This document shows positions 1 to 9,247 of a stretch of 64,000 nucleotides of DNA, one piece after another; the first letter of the stretch is position 1; every line of letters begins with the position of its first letter. Source of the DNA: JAGVPT01 sp963772165. GTDB taxonomy: Bacteria > Bacteroidota > Ignavibacteria > UBA10030 > UBA8401. Location: assembly GCA_963772165.1 (NCBI GenBank), contig CAVYWA010000023.1, positions 124,001-188,000 on the forward strand, in the 5' to 3' direction. The position numbers and the translations under genes were made by a program. The notes under the pieces were generated by a model, which did no database searches, was not told where the DNA came from, and was given only the letters and a program-made list of their open reading frames with translations.

Positions 1-139
1 CATTCCATTGGTTGTTATTTTTTGTAAAAACCTGAAGCGCTGTGCAGCCGATCGACATCGCACGATCGACGGCGGTATGAACGCCCCCAGCGGTCGACAT
101 GTGGGAGCCCAAGAAAATTCGATTGCCGTCGATATTCAC
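1..139 (-). CDS. nfo: Endonuclease IV (Nfo), N-terminal fragment cut by window edge
   Basis: This is the first 46 codons of an AP endonuclease; the rest lies left of the window. Endonuclease IV is a three-zinc TIM-barrel enzyme that nicks DNA 5' of abasic sites in base excision repair. Reading from a GTG at 139, the peptide carries GSHMSTAGGV followed by CTALQVFTKNN, which match the two N-terminal signature stretches of the family (GSHVS..GG and the IQIFTKN strand). No clear ribosome binding site precedes the GTG, but homologues start only a few residues before this motif. Assignment to the family is firm from the motifs; the start codon is an inference. Confidence 0.85.
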   Translation of the reverse strand, partial: MNIDGNRIFLGSHMSTAGGVHTAVDRAMSIGCTALQVFTKNNNQWN

Positions 140-143
140 GGTG

Positions 144-312
144 AGACGATAATTAAGAGTTAAAAGTGAAAAGTTTAAAGTGCACGTAGAATGTAAAACT
201 TTTTATGGTTTAATAACAGTTTTAAATGCCTTTGCTTTCTAATCTTTGCCTCGCGTTTCACTTTTAACTTTTCACTACTAACTGTTTACTACCTAATTAA
301 ATAGGTTCACTC
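144..312. repeat. AT-rich intergenic region with 14-base inverted repeat
   Basis: An inverted repeat pairs 158-171 (agttaaaagtgaaa) with 256-269 (tttcacttttaact), perfect over 14 bases. The arms are too far apart for a normal terminator hairpin. Similar TTAAAAGTG strings occur elsewhere in the window (about 60810). No gene is seen here. Confidence 0.5.
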
Positions 313-769
313 ATGAGAATTCACGTTCGCCGTGCCACAGTGGCCGACGCAAAGATCGTCGCGGATTTCAATTCTGCGATTGCAGAAGAGGCAGAACACC
401 CCGGCCCGGATCGGAAGCAGTTGTTGCACGATGTGGGGAGGCTCCTTAAGGATGCTTCAAAAGGATGTCACGTCCTTGCAGAAGTTAAGGGACAAATTGT
501 GGGGTAGTTTATAACCTGCGAGTGGTGCGATTGGCGCGCCGCCACGTTTGGCGGATTTACAGTGTATGTGTACTGCCCGGGGTTCGCGGCACCGGATTTT
601 TCATTATGTAGAAAAAGCGGCCCGGAAAAATAAATCGGTGTGCGGAATACGGTTGTACGCCGAACATACCAACACGCGGGGTAGGCAAACCTATGAACAT
701 CTCGGGATGAAAAAAGCGAATTATGGTATGTACGAGATTAACTTCGTTATCAAACGTCCAGAGTCATAG
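313..769 (+). pseudogene. Degraded GNAT-family N-acetyltransferase
   Basis: The three frames together give one acetyltransferase. Frame one runs from ATG 313 (MRIHVRRATVADAKIVADF) to a TAG at 505-507 and would continue after it with FITCEWCDWRAATF. The next stretch, RIYSVCVLPGVRGTGFF, is in another frame, and the tail, from HYVEKAAR through GIRLYAEHTNTRGRQTYEHL to a stop at 769, is in a third. Together these carry the GNAT landmarks: the V-Y-V..P strand, the R-G-x-G acetyl-CoA loop (here RGTGFF) and the N-T-R...Y...LGM tail. One in-frame stop plus two frameshifts make a functional product very unlikely. This could in part be sequencing error, but three lesions in 450 bases favour real decay. 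Confidence 0.75.
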
Positions 770-852
770 TCTTTTCCCACTCCATACGGCGTACTTTGTT
801 GCCGTGTCAACATTTCTGAACGGATACACACCATGAGCGACCGCCGCAATGT

Positions 853-1104
853 CTAATTCGAGACAAAAGTTCTTAAGAGAAGCCATAATTTTTTCTCTTT
901 GTCATCCAACGTTGGAATTGTCGAAAGTCTTTCAAGATAAATTCTTCTGTCAGTTGAACTGTTGTTTGTTAGGAGCACAATGCCTTTCTTTTCGAGAGAT
1001 TGTAATTTCTTTTCCAGTTGAGACTTTTCCCAACCCAGGAGTTTCTCGAGCAAAAGCGCTTGTTGTATTGTAAGCGAAGATGGAAGTTCAAGGTGCAGAG
1101 CCAT
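853..1104 (-). CDS. Small protein of unknown function (83 aa), copy 1
   Basis: I do not recognise a family. The 83-residue product is rich in Leu, Lys and Glu and looks mostly helical, with LLGWEKSQLEKKLQSLEKKG suggesting a short amphipathic or winged-helix-like segment, and no signal peptide or Cys. A second, frameshifted copy lies at 3604-3856 on the same strand with clearly similar sequence from start to stop, so the reading frame has been conserved through a duplication; this supports it being a real gene. It lies downstream of the LamG/T9SS gene on the same strand, 161 bases away. Confidence 0.55.
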   Translation of the reverse strand: MALHLELPSSLTIQQALLLEKLLGWEKSQLEKKLQSLEKKGIVLLTNNSSTDRRIYLERLSTIPTLDDKEKKLWLLLRTFVSN

Positions 1105-1265
1105 TTCGATCCTCTTACTCTATCAAATTCATTTACAAATTATGAAATGTAAAAAAGTGCGACTTACTTTCGAAGCAAGACGTACTCTCCTTTTTTGTCG
1201 CAATTTCAGCCGGAAAAATTGGTTGTAGAATAGTTGTAGCATCTCCGAGGAATCCGTAATAAATC

Positions 1266-3357
1266 TTACTTCAACAACAACATCTTCTTCATCTGCATTT
1301 TCCCGCCGAACTCCAGCCGCGCAAAATATATTCCGGTCGCCAGCCGGGATGCATCGAATGTTCCCTGGTTATATTGCCCAGCTGTCGCAACTCCATCGAA
1401 GAGCGTTGCAACGAGCTGTCCGAGTGCGTTATATACTTTCAAGGTAGCCTTTCCATCCGTCGGCACAGTGAATTGCATATTTGTTGACGGATTGAAAGGG
1501 TTCGGAAAGTTCTGCGACAACCCGAAGACCCTCGGCGCACCGCCGACTGCAACTTGGACCTGCTGTGAATATGTGAACGCACCGTCATGGTCGATTTGTT
1601 TCAACCGGTACGAATATGTTCCCGCGGTTCCAACATTATCCTTAAAAGAGTAATTATGAGGGGCGTTGCTTGTGCCTGCACCGGCAACTGAGCCAACTTT
1701 TGTCCATTGCTGTGTACTGATTAATCGCCTCTGTATATCAAATCCCGCGTTGTTTACTTCCGTTGCTGTCTTCCATGCAAGCACCGTTGTGAGATTGGTG
1801 GCGGACGCGATGAAGGATGTAAGGTCAACAGGAAGAGTAACTGGAAGTTGGAGCCGGAATTCAACGTTATCGACGTACACATGACCCGACCAAGCTACTG
1901 TGCTATCCTTGGCATTCAAAATTTCGAGACCCGCATTTCCCAACAAGCCATCAACAAGATCAAATAGCGGGTCGGCGGCCATTGTCTCCGCGAGTGGAAA
2001 CGATAGAGGATGCCAGACATCTTTGGGAATGTCCAAAGCATAGTTGTCTACCTGATGCCATTCCCAGTTTATATTATCCTGAGCAAAAACTCTAATATCC
2101 ATGCTATCAGGCATATTTTCACTGGCTGGTAAGTAAATCCAGTAGGTCATGTACTCCCAGCCATTGGCACTGAGCAACGGAATAAATCGCACAGCAGGCC
2201 AATCATTGGTTGTAAACGCGAGGTTTATATCCATGGCCCCGGTGCTCCCTAAACTCGAATCATTGATCTGACCCACCGATATCAATGCCGACGCACCCCA
2301 TCCAGCATCAGCCAGTGGAAAAATGGAGCCTGGTGATTCGAAGGCAGCCAAGACCTGAAGACTGTCGGACCTAATTCCCACTGGCTCCGATTCAACGCTT
2401 TCAAACCCTGTTGAATCGACTGCAGAAATTGCGAAATAATATGGTCCCGTAGATGGGGCAGTAGCCAATGAGCTTGTCCCGCGTGTGGAGTCCAACAAGA
2501 TAGATACATTAAATACATCTGGGCCACCATAAATTTTATACCTCATTAACGGGACGACTCCGCCGTCGTCCTGCCAAGTTAGATTCACTTCATTTCCAGC
2601 AATTGCGGCGCTAAGATCCTTGGGCGCAAGATGAAGATCGAATTCTTCCGGACTTCTCACCTTGTTTGATATTCTCACCTCATCGATGGAACCTACCACT
2701 GTTTCGAACCCCATAGGCCCCCATGGTGCCGCGCCAATAACAAAGTCTGTATTAGAGTCACCAATTGGATATTGAGAAGCCGGAATATCAGAAATCTTCG
2801 CTCCATTAATATATGCAATATACCGTCCTGCCCTTTGCCAGGTAAAGGCTAGGTGAACCCATTGGTTTGATGGAACTAAACCGCCGTAAATTTGAGAATA
2901 GACATTATTAGCATCAACCACTTCAACGTCTAACCGGTTGTTTATCACTCCCATAACATATCCCGAGAAAATTGGAGAACCTGTCCATACTCCTCTTCCC
3001 AGAATTTTCTGATCATTCGAAGCATCGCTCAGATTTACCCAAGCTTCACACGATAACTTGATCACTGGGAATGAACTTAGAATTATCTTGCGCAAGCAAT
3101 ATAGCTTGAAGCCGTTCGAAGTGGCGTGCGTTCCCAAATTTTCCCGACACAATTAAAGTCTGGAATGCGAAAGCGTTATTGCCTTTTGGTCCAGAATCAT
3201 AAACCGTATTTCCGCTTGGTTCATCAAAATGCAATAAGAGCAACGGTATTGTTGTCAGGCGAGCATTCCCAATTTACTGTTTGGCGCGGATGACGGTTCA
3301 TCGAAAAAAAATCCGACGATTATAAGAACGAAAGAGAATACAGCTGAGGATTTTCAT
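1266..3357 (-). CDS. Secreted LamG / FN3 protein with T9SS sorting domain (frameshifted N-terminus)
   Basis: A cell-surface or secreted protein probably exported by Sec and then the type IX secretion system. In order it has a LamG/concanavalin-like lectin domain (LLLHFDEPSGNTVYDSGPKG through EAWVNLSD and IDEVRISNKVRSPEEF), a fibronectin III-like segment, a probable beta-sandwich carbohydrate-binding domain, a second FN3-like segment, and a C-terminal type A sorting domain (NFPNPFNPST, then LATGIYFARLEF, ending KMLLLK). An uninterrupted frame covers only 1266-3152. The start of LamG is in another frame (stop at 3046, shift near 3050), and a signal-like hydrophobic stretch (AVFSFVLIIVGFFF) behind an ATG at 3357 is offset again. 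At least three shifts are needed in the first 300 bases, so the gene is either decaying or badly sequenced. No catalytic domain is visible; adhesion or polysaccharide binding is an inference. Confidence 0.75.
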
Positions 3358-3375
3358 TGAGAGCTCCTGATTTAT

Positions 3376-3597
3376 TTAAAGATGGTTATAGAGGGCCAAG
3401 CCCAACATCTGGGTTATCGGAAATGAAAAGTCGATTCTTCGACATCCCACTGTAGAGAAGCCGATGAAGGCATTTGCCTTGGCCCCTAGTTGTTTACGAC
3501 ACATAGGCATAAGATCGAAGACTTGTTTCAATCTGTCCCCGCTATCATGCGATACAAAGATCAAGCGAATCTTTTCTATGATGGTTTCTTGATTCAA
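3376..3597 (-). CDS. Possible small ORF of unknown function (73 aa)
   Basis: This frame starts with TTG just after the end of the frameshifted small gene at 3604-3856 and stops 19 bases before the ATG of the LamG gene. The peptide resembles nothing I recognise, has no signal peptide and no clear ribosome binding site. It could be a leftover of a larger gene in this decaying region or simply an open frame by chance. Listed only because nothing else explains the gap. Confidence 0.2.
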   Translation of the reverse strand: MNQETIIEKIRLIFVSHDSGDRLKQVFDLMPMCRKQLGAKANAFIGFSTVGCRRIDFSFPITQMLGLALYNHL

Positions 3598-3603
3598 CGG
3601 TAA

Positions 3604-3856
3604 TTAATCTGATACATAAGTTCTTAAGAGAAGCCATAATTTCTTCTCCTTGTCATCCAAAGCGGGAATCGGAGAAAGCCTTTCAAGGTAAATTCTTCTA
3701 TCGATCGAGTTATTGTTTTGTAAAGGTCACAATGCCTTTTGCTTCGAGAGATTTTAATTTCTTCTCAAGTTGAGCTGCATTCCAACCCATGAGATTTTCG
3801 AGCAGAATAGCTAGCCGCGCTTTTAGTGTTGATGGAAGTTCAAGGTGCCGAATCAT
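3604..3856 (-). pseudogene. Frameshifted second copy of the 853-1104 small gene
   Basis: Reading from ATG 3856 gives MIRHLELPSTLKARLAILL and later GWNAAQLEKKLKSLEAKGIV, closely matching the intact copy at 853-1104. After TFTK the frame hits TAA, but skipping one base restores NNSIDRRIYLERL and then KKLWLLLRTYVSD to a TAA at 3604. The span is 253 bases, exactly one more than the 252 of the intact copy, so a single inserted base explains the break. The similarity covers the whole gene and stops close to both ends. The two copies bracket the LamG/T9SS gene. Confidence 0.7.
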
Positions 3857-3996
3857 AGTGATCCTTTCAATTTCTAAACTTTGTACGCAAAATCATCCTA
3901 ATTTTGAGTGGATTGCATCTAGGCATATTGATCCCTCGCCCCCCATTTCATAATAGATTTACTTACATCTCATCCATTTCGCTGAAAAACTCGTAC

Positions 3997-4034
3997 AAAA
4001 AAAATCGCCAGACATCATGACGATGCCCTGGCGA
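3997..4034 (-). terminator. Rho-independent terminator of the anti-sigma-like gene
   Basis: On the minus strand a 7-base-pair stem (tcgccag 4005-4011 with ctggcga 4028-4034) is followed directly by eight T residues. It lies 30 bases beyond the stop codon of the 4064-5482 gene and is correctly oriented for it. Confidence 0.75.
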
Positions 4035-4063
4035 CTTGTCCAGTGCTTAAAATTTACGCTTAG

Positions 4064-5482
4064 TTACTTCGTGTCCAACCCAGCCTCAATTTTCTTCACG
4101 TCTTTTGTCCATTTCTCTCCATCCCAATATCGAATCGCATGCTTAATTCTATCCAGATATGCCGTATTCAGAGTAATTGACGTTTTCCCTTGCGCTCTCA
4201 ATCTATCAATCTCACGAACAGTCTGATCGTCATTTTTCACTTCAACAGAGTTCAAGTGTTTATCGAACACAAATTCAAAGCCTGGGAAAGTAACACCGCG
4301 ACCGGGGGCATAGGCGTTTGTAGTAAATCGCAAGACGTTTTCTGACGTTGATAGAAGCTTGTCGATAATAGGGAAGCTTTGAAAATCATGGCATATCTGG
4401 TTGAGATTCAAACGGATATAGTACAATTCTGCCTGGGAAGGAGAGAATCGAAAGCCTTTCGTTGATGTTGCTTCCGATTCTCCGGTTATTTTTGAGGGAT
4501 CAAGAATTGCGATCATGGGAAAATTATCTGCATCGGCTGGTCCGACGTCGTTAGTTCCGATCAGAATGAGTTCGTCCTTATCATCATTGTTCAGGTCGAC
4601 AGTGTACCCGGCTCTTAAATTGCCAAAGTGCCAGTATTCACCCAAAACTTTTCCGGAGGGATCATATCTCGTAACAACGCATGGTGAGCGCCCATTATTC
4701 GAAATAGTGAGAATGCTCCAATCCTTCCCCGTCTTAGCAACAATTGGTTGAAATGGGTTAAACTGTGCCTCGTATTGCTTTTCACGGAATTGAACATGCC
4801 GCGCGCCGTATTCGACTTTGCCAAGAACCTTCATATTGCCGTCAATAATTCTTAAAGAATTTCCATGTAGATCATTTGCCATCTGCACGGTCGAAATAAC
4901 TAAATTCTGTCCGTTTCCGTTCAGGTCCGCTACAATCGTGCTTTTCATATTACGAACATCATCACCTTCCTTCGCACCTGAAAGGGCATCTGAAGGCATC
5001 TCCCAGAGTTTCGCATTCTCTTTGTTATAGACTTCCACCATCCCCGCGCCGAGATTATAGTGCACATACGATGGATTCCTGTCTTTGAATAGATTTGTTG
5101 CAGAATACATTATAACGAGTGTGATCGCTCCAATGAAACCTAATGAACCAATGATTGACGCAACAGGCCGATGACGGATCGTGTTAAGGGTTCGTTGCCA
5201 CCAAGTCACAGCCGTATTTGACGGTCGCACTGCGGGAGGTTGATAGGAATTCCAAAGATCAATTTCTCGTTCTATCCGTGCGAGCGTTTGCCCGGGAGTT
5301 GGAGATCCGGCTGCTGGGTTTTTTAGTTCTTCTTCCACGCTTGTATATAATGATCGGATAAGCTCTTCAAGCTCCCTGCATCCGGCGCAGCGGCGAAGAT
5401 GCTTTTCAATGAACTTTTTGTCCTTGGTATTTTTACCACCAAGAACGTAAAGCTCAATTGTATTTTCATCAAGATGCTTCAT
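4064..5482 (-). CDS. Membrane anti-sigma-like protein with zinc finger and large extracytoplasmic domain
   Basis: The 472-residue protein begins with a zf-HC2-type zinc-finger motif, His28-x3-Cys32-x2-Cys35 (KHLRRCAGC), as in ZAS-family anti-sigma factors. A single membrane helix follows at about residues 107-128 (ASIIGSLGFIGAITLVIMYS), so roughly 340 residues should lie outside the cytoplasm. That part contains repeated Asp/Asn-rich loops, VADLNGNGQNLVIS and VDLNNDDKDELILIG, resembling FG-GAP/VCBS calcium-binding propeller blades. Known ZAS proteins bind an ECF sigma factor with the cytoplasmic part; here the upstream co-directional gene (5619-6659, 136 bases away) is the obvious partner. 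A strong terminator follows. The anti-sigma role rests on the zinc finger plus topology; the ligand or signal is unknown. Confidence 0.65.
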   Translation of the reverse strand: MKHLDENTIELYVLGGKNTKDKKFIEKHLRRCAGCRELEELIRSLYTSVEEELKNPAAGSPTPGQTLARIEREIDLWNSYQPPAVRPSNTAVTWWQRTLNTIRHRPVASIIGSLGFIGAITLVIMYSATNLFKDRNPSYVHYNLGAGMVEVYNKENAKLWEMPSDALSGAKEGDDVRNMKSTIVADLNGNGQNLVISTVQMANDLHGNSLRIIDGNMKVLGKVEYGARHVQFREKQYEAQFNPFQPIVAKTGKDWSILTISNNGRSPCVVTRYDPSGKVLGEYWHFGNLRAGYTVDLNNDDKDELILIGTNDVGPADADNFPMIAILDPSKITGESEATSTKGFRFSPSQAELYYIRLNLNQICHDFQSFPIIDKLLSTSENVLRFTTNAYAPGRGVTFPGFEFVFDKHLNSVEVKNDDQTVREIDRLRAQGKTSITLNTAYLDRIKHAIRYWDGEKWTKDVKKIEAGLDTK

Positions 5483-5618
5483 CTATACCTAATTTACTCT
5501 CATCTTTCATCACATGCTGAAAATTACTTTACCACCTCCACCGCTTGTCTAAATTCGGTGATCATCAATCAAAACCATGATCCGCGTACACTTTGCCTGC
5601 CGTAGAACTATGTGCAGG

Positions 5619-6659
5619 TTATTCATCCTTCTGTAATTCTTCAACGGCTTTTTTACGGCAGAGCCGAGCCAGATATTCCATGGTGCTGCGATGGTGAGTC
5701 TGATACTGGGAGGGAGTGAGTCCAGGCATTACTTTCTTTAAGGACTCAAAGAGCGCTGAATCACGCCCGTCTGTTCCCATCACAAAATCTAATAAATGGT
5801 CTTCGATGGCTTTAAAATACGTTTCGAAAATTTTTTTGTTAAGCTTCTTTGTGTAAATGTACTTTTGAGTTGTTTTCCTTTTAATCTGATTACATGCATT
5901 ATGCACTGTGCGTTGTGTATCATCCGTCAGAAGCTTTTCTTCAACCGCCGGTTCAGCGGTAGAATGAGTCTTCTGGCCCCGCGCATATAATGCCCTGAAA
6001 GCAAGCGCTATCGACATCAGCGGCACCGATCGTCGGTGAGTGGTTTGGGTGCGCAGAAGAACTGCGAGCTTTGAGAGCATTTCAGGAATATTCTCAGCCC
6101 CATTCACCATCGGCCCGAATTCTTTCAGAATGCCTTCGGTGTCTATTGTCGTGCGATCATCTAGGGGATCACACTGAATCGGCGTGAGATGGACCTCGTG
6201 AAATCGCTCGGTCTCTTGAAAATTTCTGACGACCTGAATCGAAATCTTGATATTGCGGAGAATCTTCCCCAGAGAAGGATCGCTTTCCTGATAAATCCTG
6301 AAAAGACCTTGATGCGTTTTCGACTGAACGATACGTCGGAGATGTGCCAATAGTTCCGCGTCGCTGAGTTCGCGAGCGGAAAAGCTTTTAAAATATGTCT
6401 GAAACTGTACAAGATTTCCTGCGTCATCCTTTCGGAAAAGGTCGGCGATACAATCGTACGCGATATCGAAGCGGCGGAGCCCTAGATACTCCTGTTTAAT
6501 GCTGCCGTCGGAAATGATATGCTTCAGGGACGCAGATGCGATCGCATGACAGAGGGCGATAAGTTCGTTCAACTGCGTCTCTGTATACGAGTTGAACAGG
6601 ATTGCAAATAGATTTTCGCGAAGATTTTTTAATGCAAGGGGCTGTGAACCCATATCCAA
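5619..6659 (-). CDS. Unknown 346-aa protein, possible divergent sigma-like partner of the anti-sigma gene
   Basis: I do not recognise a defined family. The protein is cytoplasmic (no signal peptide or membrane segment) and helical. The N-terminal part (residues about 15-135) includes YLGLRRFDIAYDCIADLF and FQTYFKSFSAREL, which have the feel of sigma region 2-like helices, and the last 50 residues (LKKVMPGLTPSQYQTHHRST then MEYLARLCRKKAVEEL) could form a helix-turn-helix-like end. At 346 residues it is far longer than an ordinary ECF sigma factor (about 180). Its position immediately upstream of a zf-HC2 membrane protein is the classical sigma/anti-sigma order. The sigma assignment is an inference from context and weak resemblance, not from a clear motif. 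Confidence 0.5.
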   Translation of the reverse strand: MDMGSQPLALKNLRENLFAILFNSYTETQLNELIALCHAIASASLKHIISDGSIKQEYLGLRRFDIAYDCIADLFRKDDAGNLVQFQTYFKSFSARELSDAELLAHLRRIVQSKTHQGLFRIYQESDPSLGKILRNIKISIQVVRNFQETERFHEVHLTPIQCDPLDDRTTIDTEGILKEFGPMVNGAENIPEMLSKLAVLLRTQTTHRRSVPLMSIALAFRALYARGQKTHSTAEPAVEEKLLTDDTQRTVHNACNQIKRKTTQKYIYTKKLNKKIFETYFKAIEDHLLDFVMGTDGRDSALFESLKKVMPGLTPSQYQTHHRSTMEYLARLCRKKAVEELQKDE

Positions 6660-7119
6660 AGAAGCCCTTCGAACGAAACTGTTATCTGAAACAAAAAGCA
6701 GACTATGGCATTAGCTAACGTTACGCAAAAATCCCTTTTGGCACATTTCTAACCCCTCTCGATTCCGCTGCACGTTCACACACAGAGGAGAGCGGCGGGA
6801 CAAGCCTCCTCTGTGCGTTGCTGGAGCGATGACGAGAGGGGGCTTAGGGGTGTGTCTTTTGTTTGGTGGAGCACTTCCTTCATGAATTCTTCAGAATGCG
6901 TAACATAAAGTATTAATTAATACGCGGGCATCATACTGAAATTTATGAAAGAAATCAATTTCCAAGGAGTGTTATCTTTTGAAAAGATAGAGGATAATTA
7001 TAGACTTGTGGTACGCAAAAAAAATTTGACTCCCTCTAAATCCCCTTCCGCCGCGAACTGGGCTAATCACGAAGAGGGTTGTCAATCGGACTGCAGCAAC
7101 CTTTTTAAGTGAACACATT
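6660..7119. repeat. Intergenic region with nested palindrome
   Basis: No gene is seen in these 460 bases. A nested structure spans 6753-6841: an outer perfect 9-base stem (cccctctcg 6753-6761 with cgagagggg 6833-6841) enclosing a perfect 10-base stem (cacagaggag 6781-6790 with ctcctctgtg 6806-6815). A weaker ccctc/gaggg pair lies near 7032-7078. There is no T-tract next to the stems, so it is not an obvious terminator; a small mobile palindromic element or structured RNA is possible. Confidence 0.5.
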
Positions 7120-9033
7120 CTATTCTTCCCATCTTTTCACAATCATCATGTTTTGATGATTGCAGATGTTTTGACCTTCCGGCGTGAAGAGAAAATCCAG
7201 CCTGCTTTTATAAAAGTCGGTGATGCGGCCGCGCACCATCTTGAGCGTGCTGTTCATAAACCCGTTCTGCTCGGTGAAGGCTTCGCCCAGCACTGCGAGT
7301 GCCGACGGCAGCCATCGTGACGGGAACAATCCGGCATACGTTCCCCCCTCGCGGTATGCATCTATCTCAGATTCAAGCATTCGCAAAACGGCTTCCTGCC
7401 CTTCTATCGTGTGGCGCGAAAGTTTTTTTTCTTTCAGCCATTGCAGCGAGCTGTCGCGATTGGGAACAATCAATGCGACGGTATAAGGGGATTGATTGTT
7501 GTACAGCATGATTTGCTCGATAAACCGCGAGTGGCCTGTGATGGTTTCTTCGATTCCTTCCGGACTGTATTTCTCACCGTCGTTCGCTATAAGCAGGCTC
7601 TTGTTTCTCCCGAGAACGAACAAAAAACCGTCGACGTCGAGATATCCGAGGTCTCCGGTGTAAAGCCATCCATCCCGGATTGTCTCTCGCGTCGCTTTCT
7701 CGTTTTTCCAGTACCCGGCCATGACGTTTTCACCTTTGACAACAATTTCCCCGTGCTGGCCCGTTGCAAGTGCATTCCCTTTCTCGTCGCAGATTTTTAC
7801 TTCGAGGTTCGGGACGATGCTTCCCGATGACCCGAGCTTATGTTTTTGTGGAACGTTTGCCGAGATCACAGGCGATGATTCGGAAAGTCCGTAGCCCTGG
7901 AACATCGGGATACCGATGGCGTAGAAGAACCGCTGCAGCTCGATGTCGAGCAGCGCACCGCCGCCGATGAAGAACTCGAGCCTGCCGCCAAAATTCTCGC
8001 GTATTTTGTTGAAGAGAATTTTATCGAAGAAGATCATCAATGGCTTCTTCAGCATGCGCAGGCCCTTCCCGCGATTCCAGCCGGTGCCGTTATAGTCGTA
8101 CGCAACATCCAAGGCTTTCTTAAATATTTTTTCAACTTTCGGGCCTTTTTCTTTGATACCGTTTTCTATATTTTTCCGAAAATTTTTCGCAAGCGTCGGC
8201 ACGCTTAGAAGAAACGTCGGTTTTGATTCCTTGATGTTTACCGGAATATTTTTCAGCGATTCAATTGCCGTTTTCCCTCCCTGCACCGATGCCATGCTCG
8301 CGCCGTTCTTCATCAACGTGTAAATGCCGGCGGTATGCGCAAAGCAATGATCCCACGGTAAAATAAGGAGCGAGCAATAGTGCGGCGGGATGTGTAAGAG
8401 TGCGGAAGCCTGTTCGACATTGGCGGTATAATTCCGATGGGTGAGAATCACTCCTTTCGGGTCGGCAGTTGTGCCGGAGGTGTAGCAAATGTTTGCCGGA
8501 TCGCTTTCGCGGAGCGATTCCCATGAATGAGCAATTGAAACCGGGTTTGCTGCGGTGTATCTTTTTCCCGTTTCATATAATTGCTGCAGAGGCATCTCAT
8601 CCTCGCTATACTGTTCTGCCGGGTCGAGCAGGATGATTTTCTCGAGATCGGGGAGATCGTTTTTGATCTGCGTAATCTTCGGCGCTTGCGTCGCTGAAAC
8701 GATCGCCATCCGGCAACCGGAGTGTGCAAGCCGAAATTTCAGCTCCGAGTGCTCATTCAGTTTTACCGACAACGGCACGTTGATGGCCCCGGCGTATAAA
8801 ATGCCAAGCTCGCTGATAACCCAGTCGTTCCGTCCTTCAGCGACGAGTGCAATTCTATCTCCTTTATGGATTCCAATACCGAGCAATCCCGCGGCGAATT
8901 GATAAACCATGTCGCGCGTTTCGCGGTACGTCGTCCCCTCGTACTTCTCCTCCCGTTTTTCCCATAAGAGAATATTAGCGCCGTATTTTTGGACGCTTGT
9001 TTCGAATAGTTGAGGAATTGTTCTTGGGGTCAT
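7120..9033 (-). CDS. Long-chain fatty-acid--CoA ligase (AMP-forming)
   Basis: This enzyme activates fatty acids by making an acyl-adenylate and then acyl-CoA, feeding beta-oxidation or lipid synthesis. The 637-residue product matches the long-chain FadD/FAA-type branch of the ANL superfamily in length and motifs: the P-loop-like YTSGTTADPKGVILTHRNY (about residue 180), the adenine-binding GYGLSESSPV, the YTGDLGYLDVDGFLFVLGR hinge motif, and a KYSPEGIEE stretch. The extended C-terminus with a KMVRGRITDFY segment is typical of the bacterial long-chain form rather than short acyl-CoA synthetases. The ATG at 9033 is preceded by no obvious Shine-Dalgarno site. It stands alone with large gaps on both sides. 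Substrate chain length cannot be read from the sequence. Confidence 0.93.
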   Translation of the reverse strand: MTPRTIPQLFETSVQKYGANILLWEKREEKYEGTTYRETRDMVYQFAAGLLGIGIHKGDRIALVAEGRNDWVISELGILYAGAINVPLSVKLNEHSELKFRLAHSGCRMAIVSATQAPKITQIKNDLPDLEKIILLDPAEQYSEDEMPLQQLYETGKRYTAANPVSIAHSWESLRESDPANICYTSGTTADPKGVILTHRNYTANVEQASALLHIPPHYCSLLILPWDHCFAHTAGIYTLMKNGASMASVQGGKTAIESLKNIPVNIKESKPTFLLSVPTLAKNFRKNIENGIKEKGPKVEKIFKKALDVAYDYNGTGWNRGKGLRMLKKPLMIFFDKILFNKIRENFGGRLEFFIGGGALLDIELQRFFYAIGIPMFQGYGLSESSPVISANVPQKHKLGSSGSIVPNLEVKICDEKGNALATGQHGEIVVKGENVMAGYWKNEKATRETIRDGWLYTGDLGYLDVDGFLFVLGRNKSLLIANDGEKYSPEGIEETITGHSRFIEQIMLYNNQSPYTVALIVPNRDSSLQWLKEKKLSRHTIEGQEAVLRMLESEIDAYREGGTYAGLFPSRWLPSALAVLGEAFTEQNGFMNSTLKMVRGRITDFYKSRLDFLFTPEGQNICNHQNMMIVKRWEE

Positions 9034-9247
9034 TGTTTCTGCCTTGAGGATCTTTGTTATTCTATTGCTGTAATGCGGTCAAGGGTGAAGAAGAAGTTAG
9101 GATGACGGTTGTCAAGGATAAAAGAAGTTTAGTCCGATGCCATAGACACCGTATGCATTTCAGGATGGCTTCGGAATAATCAATAGAGGAACAGAATCTT
9201 CGAAAAAATATATTCCGAAACGCACATCAGGCACCGCTTAAGTACCC
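9034..9247. other. Intergenic region, nothing recognised
   Basis: This gap upstream of the acyl-CoA ligase probably contains its promoter, but no convincing -33/-7 pair, hairpin or short gene was found. Confidence 0.4.
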
